A stretch of 7,218 nucleotides of DNA from Saprospiraceae bacterium (lineage in GTDB: Bacteria; Bacteroidota; Bacteroidia; Chitinophagales; Saprospiraceae), in contig JALZVN010000141.1 of assembly GCA_023299965.1 (NCBI GenBank), positions 1 to 7,218 on the forward strand. The letters run 5' to 3'. Position numbers and translations under genes: made by a program. Below are positions 1 to 6,371 of this stretch, in pieces. The number at the start of each line of letters is the position of its first letter. Position 1 is the first letter of the stretch. The notes under the pieces are model-generated. The model did no database searches. It was not told where the DNA came from and worked only from the letters and a program-made list of their open reading frames with translations.

Positions 1-43
1 AATCAAGGTCATCGCTTAAAATATGAAAGGAAATGTGTAGTAG

Positions 44-979
44 TTACTCTTTCAGTCCTCTACCCTGCTTAGTTATAAGCCCTTCTTTGTCTAACTTCTT
101 CATGAGTCGATCTAAGATCCCATTTATAAAGTCTTTGCTTTTATCTGTAGAATATAGTTTGGCAATTTCTACGTATTCATTGAGTGTCACCTTGGTAGGT
201 ATGGATGGAAAGTCAGTAAGTTCAGCAATAGCCATTTTGAGTAAAATCATATCTATGATAGCGACTCTATCTGCATCCCAGTTCTTAAGATTGGGTTTGA
301 TGATATCTAATAGTTCTTGATCCTTGTTGAGCACCATATCAAGCAAGGTATATCCAAACTCCTTAGTCGTCTCCTGATTTGGTCTGAATTGCTTATAGGT
401 CTTTTCTTCTAGCGGAAGCGCCTTAATGGTTCGCTTTACGGCTCCGACAACAAGCGATTTGTCATCTTCCCAATTGCAAAAACGATCATCTACTAGATCT
501 TCAAATATTTCGTTCCCTAGGCAATATTTGTAGAGTGCCAATAAAACCGCCTTATCATCCTCTGCTTTAGTATCCTGGTTATCCTGATAAGATTTATATT
601 CTTTGGTTTTGGTAAATTCTGAATACACTGATTTGACAGTACTTTCATCAATATCCAACTTCACTTCATTGGCTGCCAATTCCAACTTGAACGAGTCGCT
701 ACCAGTGATACTAGTCGTCAGTTCATTGATGGCTAATTTTGGAAGGAAATTTACATCTTCCTCTGACGGGAGTAACTTAGTGACCCTGTTCTCTTTATCC
801 TTCTTGGCGAAGTTAGAAATCTCAGCAGTGGTAGCTAAATTGAAAAGGTATAGGCTATAAGAGCATTGTATTTGAGTATCATACATCTCAAGCACCTCAG
901 AAGAATTGAGTGCTTTATCATTAGTACTAGCGTAAAGTAACTGCATAATCTTAATGCGAATGTTTCTACGGCTCAACAT
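44..979 (-). CDS. nusB: Transcription antitermination factor NusB, long Bacteroidota form
   Basis: NusB binds the boxA RNA element together with S10 (NusE) and helps RNA polymerase read through rRNA operons; it acts in the cytoplasm. The 311-residue product opens with a conserved basic helix (SRRNIRIKIMQLLYA, residues 3-17). Its last 80 or so residues are the canonical NusB core: DADRVAIIDMILLKMAIAEL at 235-254, then IPTKVTLNEYVEIAKLYS (260-277) and FINGILD (284-290). E. coli NusB is about 140 residues. The roughly 100 extra residues between the first helix and the core are usual for Bacteroidota homologues. The ATG at 977-979 puts the conserved helix right at the N-terminus, so this start is well supported although no Shine-Dalgarno is visible. 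A promoter core lies 28 bases upstream. Whether the next gene on this strand begins at the window edge (ATG at 10-12) cannot be judged. Identity is seen directly from motifs; function is from the family. Confidence 0.95.
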   Translation of the reverse strand: MLSRRNIRIKIMQLLYASTNDKALNSSEVLEMYDTQIQCSYSLYLFNLATTAEISNFAKKDKENRVTKLLPSEEDVNFLPKLAINELTTSITGSDSFKLELAANEVKLDIDESTVKSVYSEFTKTKEYKSYQDNQDTKAEDDKAVLLALYKYCLGNEIFEDLVDDRFCNWEDDKSLVVGAVKRTIKALPLEEKTYKQFRPNQETTKEFGYTLLDMVLNKDQELLDIIKPNLKNWDADRVAIIDMILLKMAIAELTDFPSIPTKVTLNEYVEIAKLYSTDKSKDFINGILDRLMKKLDKEGLITKQGRGLKE

Positions 980-1007
980 ATTTCAAAACTCTTTTGTGTT
1001 CGGATTA

Positions 1008-1015
1008 CAAATATA
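1008..1015 (-). promoter_or_regulatory. Bacteroidota-type -7 promoter element for nusB
   Basis: Read on the minus strand this is TATATTTG, an exact match to the TAnnTTTG core used by the primary sigma factor of Bacteroidota. It ends 28 bases before the nusB ATG, giving an expected leader of roughly 20 bases. No clear TTTG -33 element is present at the right distance; the nearest TTTG is too close. The element sits in an identical 11-base context (ATGTATATTTG) to the promoter upstream of the DUF1599 gene. This indicates that nusB can be transcribed independently of the DoxX operon before it. Confidence 0.6.
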
Positions 1016-1157
1016 CATGGCAAAGAAAAACTAATTTTATTAGAAACTCAATATTATCAGTTTTTCTTTTCAATAATGTGTCCGATACCTCTCTTTAGAG
1101 GGTAGCTTTGGGCAAAAACACCCTTTTAATATGGTCAAAACTAAAGAAGCCTAAACC

Positions 1158-2723
1158 CTACAAATGCGCAGCCTTGATGGCTTCAAATTCTGGAAGCTTT
1201 TTATAATGCCACTTTTGCAAAATCTTTCCATTATGAATTAATAAGATACCTGGATTAGATCTTACGATGGTCTTTAATAAGATATCATCTGCTGTATACA
1301 TTGGAAAATCTGCCCCCGCAGCAGAAAGAAAGGAGTTGACCATTTCTTCTGACGTATATGCTGTAATCGCATATGTGCGAATACCTTCCGCTTTAGCCTT
1401 ATTAGCTAAAGGAACTACCTTGTCCTCATAAGCATCCAATTGAACGGTATTCCATATGTATTTGTCCTTAGTCACTTGCCTAGGAGTAACACTGACTACA
1501 CGATTTATCACTTCATTATCTATGGTATCTACCGCAAATAATGTGTCGTTGACCATCATCGTTTCTTGCTCCAAATCATGGTATAGTTTGTAGCTGACAA
1601 TCATAAAGGAAGTTCCCTCATGCTGAAGGATGTCCTCTGTGACATTATTACCTTGGGTATCGCTCACCTCAAACTCAGAAATCTTTGTTGATTTTACGGC
1701 AGGATCTCCGAGTTCTTGATTTATTTCCCATTGTTCTTTAGGATAGTTCTTGTAGTTTCCATCAGCTAAATAAGCGTCGTAGGACAGGCTCACTACTTCT
1801 CCACTCCCTTTGTTGATCATTTTATAAGTGATAGGTCTCTCCTCTTCCGCTTTCTCTTCTGCCATCTTTCTAGCGTTGATATCTACTCCATTGGCGAAAG
1901 GTCTAAAATCTACCTTAGGTATATCCCAAACATAGTTGGAGATACAGTACAATAAGAATACAGCAGTAGATATACCTATAATCCCCCATCGTATACCTGG
2001 GCTAAATAACTGATGTGAACGCCTATAACCAAATAACATAATGAAGGCTGGAATCATCAAGAACAAATCCTTGTAAAACGAGACTCTAGGCTTAAGTACT
2101 AAAAAATCTCCAAAACAACCACAGTCTGTTACTTTTTGATTATTGCTATCAAAAGGAACCCATTTTCCAAATTTGAAAAAGTGCATCGGGATATCCGCTG
2201 TTTTGGTCCAACCATCGGCAATCAAGTTCTTGCCCTCATCTTCTAATACCTCTTTAGTAATGCCTTGTTTTTCCATTTGGACATAATCTTGCCCAGGGAC
2301 ATATCCTGTCAAATAAGTAAAGCCTGTCAACACCGTAAACATGATAACCGTCAAAAAGAAAGTTAGTGCTGTCCAAAATCGACTAAAACCAATAATCAAG
2401 GCTACCCCAAGAACCAACTCCAAAACAATCATTCCCACAGAAAATCCAGTACTAAAACTAGCTAACCACGGAAATATACTTGCAAAGGTATCCATCCCCA
2501 TTCTTGCGAATTGATCATTGAACTCCGCAAAGTATTGATCCATCTTGTACGCAGTACCCAGTGGATCTACGGCCTTCACAATACCTGAAAACAGAAAGAA
2601 GAAGCCAGTAAAGTTCTGAACAAAAGAAAGTAACCAACTTTTTCGTTTTTTCAATAATTCTACAATTCCTGTCAGTATAAAACTGACAACAACACACATG
2701 ATAATTACTTTAGTAAGGGTCAT
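1158..2723 (-). CDS. BT_3928-like DoxX/MauE-type membrane protein with thioredoxin-like C-terminal domain
   Basis: A 521-residue inner-membrane protein. Hydrophobic segments lie at about 5-22, 33-50, 86-113, 117-141, 217-234 and 243-262. The motif DCGCFGD (200-206, Cys201 and Cys203) sits just before the fifth segment; such a CxC pair is typical of MauE/DoxX proteins thought to pass electrons or support disulfide chemistry across the membrane. The region from about 368 to the end resembles a thioredoxin fold, ending in RSNPGILLIHNGKILQKWHY (488-507), but it has no CxxC. About 45 residues (roughly 383-430) look inserted after its first strand. Family members in Bacteroides follow a DUF1599 gene, as here, with a 9-base gap, so the two are very likely one operon. 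The ATG at 2721-2723 is the start; no Shine-Dalgarno is seen. The precise substrate is unknown. Membrane topology and domain assignments are inferred by eye. Confidence 0.85.
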   Translation of the reverse strand: MTLTKVIIMCVVVSFILTGIVELLKKRKSWLLSFVQNFTGFFFLFSGIVKAVDPLGTAYKMDQYFAEFNDQFARMGMDTFASIFPWLASFSTGFSVGMIVLELVLGVALIIGFSRFWTALTFFLTVIMFTVLTGFTYLTGYVPGQDYVQMEKQGITKEVLEDEGKNLIADGWTKTADIPMHFFKFGKWVPFDSNNQKVTDCGCFGDFLVLKPRVSFYKDLFLMIPAFIMLFGYRRSHQLFSPGIRWGIIGISTAVFLLYCISNYVWDIPKVDFRPFANGVDINARKMAEEKAEEERPITYKMINKGSGEVVSLSYDAYLADGNYKNYPKEQWEINQELGDPAVKSTKISEFEVSDTQGNNVTEDILQHEGTSFMIVSYKLYHDLEQETMMVNDTLFAVDTIDNEVINRVVSVTPRQVTKDKYIWNTVQLDAYEDKVVPLANKAKAEGIRTYAITAYTSEEMVNSFLSAAGADFPMYTADDILLKTIVRSNPGILLIHNGKILQKWHYKKLPEFEAIKAAHL

Positions 2724-2732
2724 ATTATATGA

Positions 2733-3281
2733 TTATGATTGCTTATTTTCTGATAGTTTTATTAGGGCAAACATCGCGTAATTGATGATGTCTCTATAAC
2801 TCCCTTCTGGTCCTTCGGATATTAATGTTTGTCCGTTATTATCTTCTATTTGTTTCAACCTCAAGATTTTCATCAAGATAAGATCGGTCAAGGAGCTGAT
2901 ACGCATATCTCTCCAAGCTTCTCCATAGTCATGATTTTTGGCCATCATGAGGTCTTTGGTTTTAGCTATTTGATTTTGGTAAAGGCTCTTGACTAAGCCA
3001 GGTTCTATCTCCATCTTTTGAGAATCTCCCAGCTCTATCTGTATCAATGCCATCGCACTATAATTGATCAAACCAATATACTCTGGTTCAACACCTTCTT
3101 CAATTTTTTGTTCCGCATTCGTTTCTAGACTTCTGATTCTCTTGGCTTTGATAAAAAGCTGATCAGTAAGCGAGGATGTTCTCAGAATTCGCCATGCAGT
3201 CCCATAATCTTGCGTTTTTTGTACAAAAACGGACTCACAAATAGCTGCAGCGTCTTGATATTGTTGTTCTGTTCGATTCAC
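2733..3281 (-). CDS. DUF1599 protein with two tandem domain copies
   Basis: A 182-residue, probably cytoplasmic and largely helical protein. It is an internal duplication: DYGTAWRILRTSSLTDQL (25-42) recurs as DYGEAWRDMRISSLTDLI (118-135), and LINYSAMALI (71-80) recurs as IINYAMFALI (165-174), a period of 93-94 residues. This is the two-copy layout known for DUF1599 in Bacteroidota. The domain has been linked to nucleotide metabolism or modification and looks like all-alpha NTP-pyrophosphatase relatives, but the function is not established. The second copy has an acidic Asp164 where the first has Gly70, so the copies may not be equivalent. The start is GTG (3279-3281); an in-frame TAG two codons upstream excludes a longer form. 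AGGGA abuts the GTG directly, which is unusually close for a ribosome binding site. First gene of an operon with the DoxX-type gene. Confidence 0.9.
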   Translation of the reverse strand: MNRTEQQYQDAAAICESVFVQKTQDYGTAWRILRTSSLTDQLFIKAKRIRSLETNAEQKIEEGVEPEYIGLINYSAMALIQIELGDSQKMEIEPGLVKSLYQNQIAKTKDLMMAKNHDYGEAWRDMRISSLTDLILMKILRLKQIEDNNGQTLISEGPEGSYRDIINYAMFALIKLSENKQS

Positions 3282-3297
3282 TCCCTATTATTTGTTG

Positions 3298-3330
3298 CAA
3301 ATATACATTTAACGCGCGTTATAATACAAA
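3298..3330 (-). promoter_or_regulatory. Promoter of the DUF1599-DoxX operon
   Basis: On the minus strand, TTTG (3327-3330) is followed after 21 bases by TATATTTG (3298-3305), matching the Bacteroidota -33 TTTG and -7 TAnnTTTG elements with an accepted spacing. The core ends 16 bases before the GTG start, so the mRNA leader should be only about 10 bases. It is the best complete promoter in the window. The spacer contains a 12-base palindrome, described separately. Confidence 0.65.
3310..3321. promoter_or_regulatory. Palindrome in the promoter spacer, candidate operator
   Basis: TAACGCGCGTTA is a perfect 12-base palindrome lying between the -33 and -7 elements of the DUF1599 promoter. The GC-rich core (ACGCGCGT) stands out against the AT-rich surroundings. 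A dimeric repressor bound here would block polymerase, but no regulator is visible nearby and a chance palindrome cannot be excluded. Confidence 0.35.
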
Positions 3331-3360
3331 GGAAGCGAATTGTCTTTAGGAATGCTCCCA

Positions 3361-3434
3361 ATGAATTGTTAATGGACGCAAAGGAATGATGAATTATGAA
3401 CGTAATCGATTGATGTGATATGAATTATGAGCGT
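3361..3434. repeat. Degenerate direct repeats (ATGAATT units)
   Basis: ATGAATTATGAACGT (3389-3403) recurs as ATGAATTATGAGCGT (3420-3434) with one difference and a 31-base period. A weaker third unit begins at 3361 (ATGAATTGTTAATGGACG). A related pair, GATGTGATATGAA and GATGCGATATGGA, lies at about 3412 and 3454. The stretch has no credible coding potential on either strand. It may be a short decayed tandem repeat or a set of binding sites. Confidence 0.45.
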
Positions 3435-3470
3435 CAAACTGGCTGTTTTGGATGATGCGATATGGACTCC

Positions 3471-3519
3471 AAGGGCTCCATTGAGAAAAATGTATGCGAG
3501 GTGCTTGAGCCCTTTTTTT
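3471..3519 (+). terminator. Possible plus-strand intrinsic terminator
   Basis: AAGGGCTC (3471-3478) pairs perfectly with GAGCCCTT (3507-3514), and a run of seven T (3513-3519) begins at the end of the right arm, as in a rho-independent terminator read on the plus strand. The 28-base loop is long for a terminator, which weakens the call. No plus-strand gene lies upstream, so if it is real it would end a non-coding transcript or stop antisense transcription into this region. Confidence 0.35.
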
Positions 3520-3520
3520 A

Positions 3521-3634
3521 CGGACAAGCGATGAGAAAGGGTGTGTCCGGAGGACCAGACGCCTACACCGCAGCCTGGGCAGATGTGGGTGGGTGTAGGT
3601 GGCCGAGCGAATAGCGAGCCCTGTATCGTAGCGA
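3521..3634. other. GC-rich, structured non-coding segment
   Basis: This is clearly richer in G and C than its surroundings. CGGACA (3521-3526) pairs with TGTCCG (3544-3549), and CCTACACC (3562-3569) pairs with GGTGTAGG (3592-3599). The right part repeats AGCG-type words (at about 3606, 3613 and 3630). Open frames across it on both strands give low-complexity or unrecognisable proteins and look spurious. It could be a dispersed intergenic repeat or part of a small RNA. It forms the middle of the 438-base gene-free stretch 3282-3719. Confidence 0.4.
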
Positions 3635-3692
3635 CCACTAGCGCAAAAAAAAAGCCCACTTCAGTAAGAGGGCTTTTTTTTTGCGCTAGTGG
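3635..3692. terminator. Bidirectional intrinsic terminator after the prolyl oligopeptidase gene
   Basis: The arms 3635-3657 and 3670-3692 are perfectly complementary over 23 bases: CCACTAGCGC, nine A, GCCC on the left and GGGC, nine T, GCGCTAGTGG on the right. The 12-base centre can add CTT/AAG pairs around a CAGT tetraloop. The GCCC/GGGC stem flanked by A9 and T9 works as an intrinsic terminator in both directions. It begins 27 bases after the peptidase stop codon, so its main job is to end that minus-strand transcript. The extra 10-base complementary arms outside the A/T tracts are not needed for termination and are unusual. Confidence 0.85.
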
Positions 3693-3719
3693 ATGGCCTC
3701 TAAAGACCTATCTATTCGT

Positions 3720-5927
3720 TTACTCTTTGAACGGATTTACGCCCATGTTTTCCCAGCAAAAGGCATATATATCGGACTGTAGATCTATCACTTGGGAGGT
3801 AGACACAGAGCCGTGACCTGCCTTGGTTTGTACACGGATGAGCACAGGATTTTCACCTTTATGCATCTCTTGTAAAGTAGCGGCAAACTTGAAGGAATGC
3901 GCAGGTACCACACGATCATCATGGTCTCCAGTAGTCACCATAGTTGCTGGATAGTGCGTCCCTGATGTGAGGGCATGCACAGGAGAATAATTACGTAAAT
4001 ATTCGAACATCTCTGGGCTATCATCTGCTGTACCATAGTCTGCTGCCCAGCCTGCGCCAGAAGTAAATTTGTGGTATTTCAGCATATCCATCACCCCTAC
4101 CGCCGGTAATGCTACCTTCGCGATATCTGGCTCCTGACATATGGTAGCACCTACCAATAAACCTCCATTTGAAGCTCCAGCTATCGCTAGATAATCACTA
4201 GAAGTATAGTTGTTTGTCTTTAAGTATTCTGCTGCTGCGATAAAATCATCAAATACGTTTTGCTTATTCATCTTGGTCCCTGCTAGGTGCCACTTTTCGC
4301 CATACTCTCCCCCTCCTCTAAGGTTTGGCTGAGCATAAATACCTCCATTTTCTAACCACACTAAACGAGCAGCGCTGAAGCGAGGCGTCAAGCTCACGTT
4401 AAATCCTCCATAGGCATACAGATAAGTTGGGTTCTTGCCATTCATCTCCAATCCTCTTTTGTGGGTGATGAACATCGGCACTTTAGTCCCATCCTTGCTG
4501 GTATAGAATACCTGCTTCGTCTCAAACATATCTGGATCAAAATCTATATCCGTTTTTCTATACAGCTTGGACTCCCCAGAAGCGATATCATACTTGAAAA
4601 TAGTCGATGGGTAGGTGAATGAAGTAAATGAATAATAAAAATCTTTGTCTTCTCTCTTAGCTCCAAATCCACTGGCAGACCCAATACCTGGAAGCGAGAT
4701 TTCGCGCTCTAGTGTACCAGCCATATCATACTGCTTGACCTGTGTTTTTGCATCTACCAGATAGCTGGCAAAAATCTTCCCACCACCTGTATTCGCACTC
4801 AAGACATTCTCCGTCTCAGGGATCAGATCTGTCCAGTTTGCCTTAGTAGGTGTCTTTGCATCTGTAGTCACTACTCTATAATTTGGCGCATCTACATTCG
4901 TTGAAAAGTAGAACTTTGACCCAATATTGTCTACATAGCCTGTGCGGCTAAAGTAATCCCCTTCCACAAGCAAAAATTCACTATTCGCCGCTTTGAGGTC
5001 CTTTATGTACAGTTGATTTCCGGACGTATTTTGTGCTGCAGAAACGACCAAGTAGTTTTGATCTTCCGTAACAAAACCACCTACATATCTATTGGGCTGA
5101 GTCTCCCCACCAAATATCAATTGATCATCAGTCTGAGGGGTACCCAGTTTATGGTAGTACAACTTGTGCACTTGCGTCTTGGCGCTCAACGCACTTTTAT
5201 CTTTGATTTTATCATAGCTACTGTAGTAATATCCTTCGTTGCCTTTCCAAGACAATCCACTAAATTTCACATCCTTTATTGTGTCTCCAATCATCTTGCC
5301 GTCTTCCGTATTCATCACCATGATCTTACGCCAATCCGAACCGCCTTCGGTGATCATATACGCCAACATAGAACCGTCTTCTGTGAAGAACATCCCTCTC
5401 AGTCCAGTGGTCCCATCCTTGGAGAAAGTATTAGGATCCATAAAGACAGTAGCCTCCATGTCTGGCTTGTCAATCGGTGTACGATATACGACACTATGAT
5501 CTTGCAGGCCATCATTCTTATAGAAGTATTCATATTTGCCCTCTTTGAAAGGTGCTGAGATGCGTTCATAATCTAAGAGATTTTTCAATCTATCTTTGAT
5601 ATTGTTTTTAAATGAAATCTTATCTAGAAACCCAAAGGTCACCTCATTTTGAGCCTTCACCCAATCCGCCGTTTCATCAGAGCGGTCATCCTCTAACCAA
5701 CGATATGGGTCAGGCACATCCACTCCATGATAAGTATCTACGTGATCCATTTTTTTGGTCGTAGGATAAACTATATCTGCCATCTTTTTTTCCATTCCAC
5801 TTTTTGACATTAAATCTTTATTTTTTTCTTGCATCATATCATTAGCCGTCTTGACCACTTCTTGCTTTGCCTTACAAGCAAACATCAGCGGAATACTTAC
5901 TAAAGCAATCCAGATAAAATTTTTCAT
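3720..5927 (-). CDS. Prolyl oligopeptidase (family S9A), lipoprotein
   Basis: A serine peptidase that cleaves short peptides after proline. The 735-residue product starts with a lipoprotein-type signal (MKNFIWIALVSIPLMFAC) with Cys18 as the likely lipidated residue; the lipobox LMFAC is not canonical. A charged linker follows to about 50. The S9 N-terminal region starts at about 54 (YHGVDVPDPYRWLED, 66-80), continues as a beta-propeller to about 460, and the alpha/beta-hydrolase domain follows. The catalytic triad is Ser586 (GASNGG), Asp670 (DHDDRVVP) and His705 (AGHG). Tyr506 (AYGGFN), Asn587, Trp627 and Arg672 match the oxyanion-hole and proline-pocket residues of porcine POP. Length is usual once the lipid anchor and linker are added. 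It should act in the periplasm or on the outer membrane. The gene stands alone: divergent to the gene on its right, with its own terminator. The ATG at 5925-5927 gives the signal peptide directly; no Shine-Dalgarno is visible. Confidence 0.95.
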   Translation of the reverse strand: MKNFIWIALVSIPLMFACKAKQEVVKTANDMMQEKNKDLMSKSGMEKKMADIVYPTTKKMDHVDTYHGVDVPDPYRWLEDDRSDETADWVKAQNEVTFGFLDKISFKNNIKDRLKNLLDYERISAPFKEGKYEYFYKNDGLQDHSVVYRTPIDKPDMEATVFMDPNTFSKDGTTGLRGMFFTEDGSMLAYMITEGGSDWRKIMVMNTEDGKMIGDTIKDVKFSGLSWKGNEGYYYSSYDKIKDKSALSAKTQVHKLYYHKLGTPQTDDQLIFGGETQPNRYVGGFVTEDQNYLVVSAAQNTSGNQLYIKDLKAANSEFLLVEGDYFSRTGYVDNIGSKFYFSTNVDAPNYRVVTTDAKTPTKANWTDLIPETENVLSANTGGGKIFASYLVDAKTQVKQYDMAGTLEREISLPGIGSASGFGAKREDKDFYYSFTSFTYPSTIFKYDIASGESKLYRKTDIDFDPDMFETKQVFYTSKDGTKVPMFITHKRGLEMNGKNPTYLYAYGGFNVSLTPRFSAARLVWLENGGIYAQPNLRGGGEYGEKWHLAGTKMNKQNVFDDFIAAAEYLKTNNYTSSDYLAIAGASNGGLLVGATICQEPDIAKVALPAVGVMDMLKYHKFTSGAGWAADYGTADDSPEMFEYLRNYSPVHALTSGTHYPATMVTTGDHDDRVVPAHSFKFAATLQEMHKGENPVLIRVQTKAGHGSVSTSQVIDLQSDIYAFCWENMGVNPFKE

Positions 5928-5945
5928 AATTCAGGTTATTTGTCG

Positions 5946-5957
5946 CGCAATATTGCG
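5946..5957. promoter_or_regulatory. Palindrome upstream of the peptidase gene
   Basis: CGCAATATTGCG is a perfect 12-base palindrome ending 18 bases before the peptidase ATG. If transcription starts from the weak element at 5986-5993, the palindrome falls in the mRNA leader. It may be an operator or a short RNA hairpin; chance occurrence is possible. Confidence 0.3.
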
Positions 5958-6074
5958 AATGAAGAATATAATATATACTCATTGTCAATTATATACCTAT
6001 ATCTCTAATTTACGTGTGTAAGATAGGATAAAAATGTCTATTCGGATAACCAATAGATGGACTATTTGGGACCA

Positions 6075-6152
6075 TGCCGATGAAAAATCGGCACCGCGCT
6101 ATGCGTCACTCCACGTTCGTTTCGGTGCTGCGCACTGCCATCTAAGGATGGC
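6075..6152. repeat. GC-rich hairpin cluster, probable intergenic repeat element
   Basis: Three inverted repeats lie close together: TGCCGAT/ATCGGCA (6075-6081 with 6087-6093, loop GAAAA), GCACCG/CGGTGC (6091-6096 with 6123-6128, overlapping the first by three bases) and GCCATC/GATGGC (6137-6142 with 6147-6152, loop TAAG). The segment is much richer in G and C than its flanks. Its words (for example TTCGGTGCTGCGCACTG) have the character of dispersed intergenic repeats in this phylum, but a second copy is not present in the window to prove it. Confidence 0.4.
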
Positions 6153-6230
6153 CTGACTCCTATCGCTTGTTCGGGTATTTACTTTCTGACAAAGAATATT
6201 CTCCTGTGCTGGTCATTTTATCGTACCGGA

Positions 6231-6274
6231 CTAGTAGTAATCTTTCACTGCTACTAGATAGTCTTTTTAGACTA
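6231..6274. other. Two adjacent hairpins in the intergenic region
   Basis: CTAGTAG (6231-6237) pairs with CTACTAG (6251-6257), and one base later TAGTCT (6259-6264) pairs with AGACTA (6269-6274) around a TTTT loop. Neither is followed by a T-run on either strand, so they are not obvious intrinsic terminators. They lie about 100 bases upstream of the plus-strand gene and could be leader structures if transcription begins further left. Confidence 0.35.
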
Positions 6275-6363
6275 AAGCAGAACGTTGAAAGTTAGAAGGT
6301 CGCTTTAGCCCTAGTGAGAATATATAAGGTAAGCTTCTATTCGCATTTTAAAATCACATTAGC

Positions 6364-6371
6364 TACATTTG
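6364..6371 (+). promoter_or_regulatory. TAnnTTTG match at the start of the plus-strand gene
   Basis: TACATTTG is an exact match to the Bacteroidota -7 consensus, but it ends only three bases before the proposed GTG start, and an identical TACATTTG occurs at 6387-6394 inside the signal-peptide codons. No TTTG -33 partner is seen. If it were used, the mRNA would begin at or just after the start codon, so it is either a chance match or implies a near-leaderless mRNA. Confidence 0.2.

Noticed and set aside
1..12. Possible start of another minus-strand gene (ATG at 10-12, four codons)
   Set aside because: A yajC or DUF1573-type gene often follows nusB in this phylum, but four codons (M T L I) are not enough to support a call.
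1088..1124. Hairpins downstream of the DoxX-type gene (CCTCT/AGAGG at 1088-1101, AGGGT/ACCCT at 1099-1124)
   Set aside because: Only 5-bp stems, mutually overlapping; on the minus strand neither is followed by a T-run, so they do not support a terminator for the operon.
3320..3325. TATAAT on the plus strand, resembling an E. coli -10 box
   Set aside because: Bacteroidota promoters use TAnnTTTG, there is no matching -35, and the word overlaps the spacer of the minus-strand promoter.
3361..3434. CRISPR-like array
   Set aside because: Only two good 15-base units with a 16-base spacing, no longer repeats, and no cas gene in the window.
3369..3659. Open frame of 96 codons on the minus strand in the intergenic region
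   Set aside because: It runs through the terminator A/T tract, the GC-rich hairpins and the direct repeats, has no recognisable motif, and its composition is unlike the neighbouring genes.
3541..3816. Open frame of 91 codons on the plus strand
   Set aside because: It crosses the bidirectional terminator and overlaps the end of the peptidase gene in antisense; no protein-like pattern.
5013..5558. Open frame of 181 codons on the plus strand opposite the peptidase gene
   Set aside because: It lies wholly antisense to the well-supported beta-propeller coding region and resembles no family; a shadow of the real gene.
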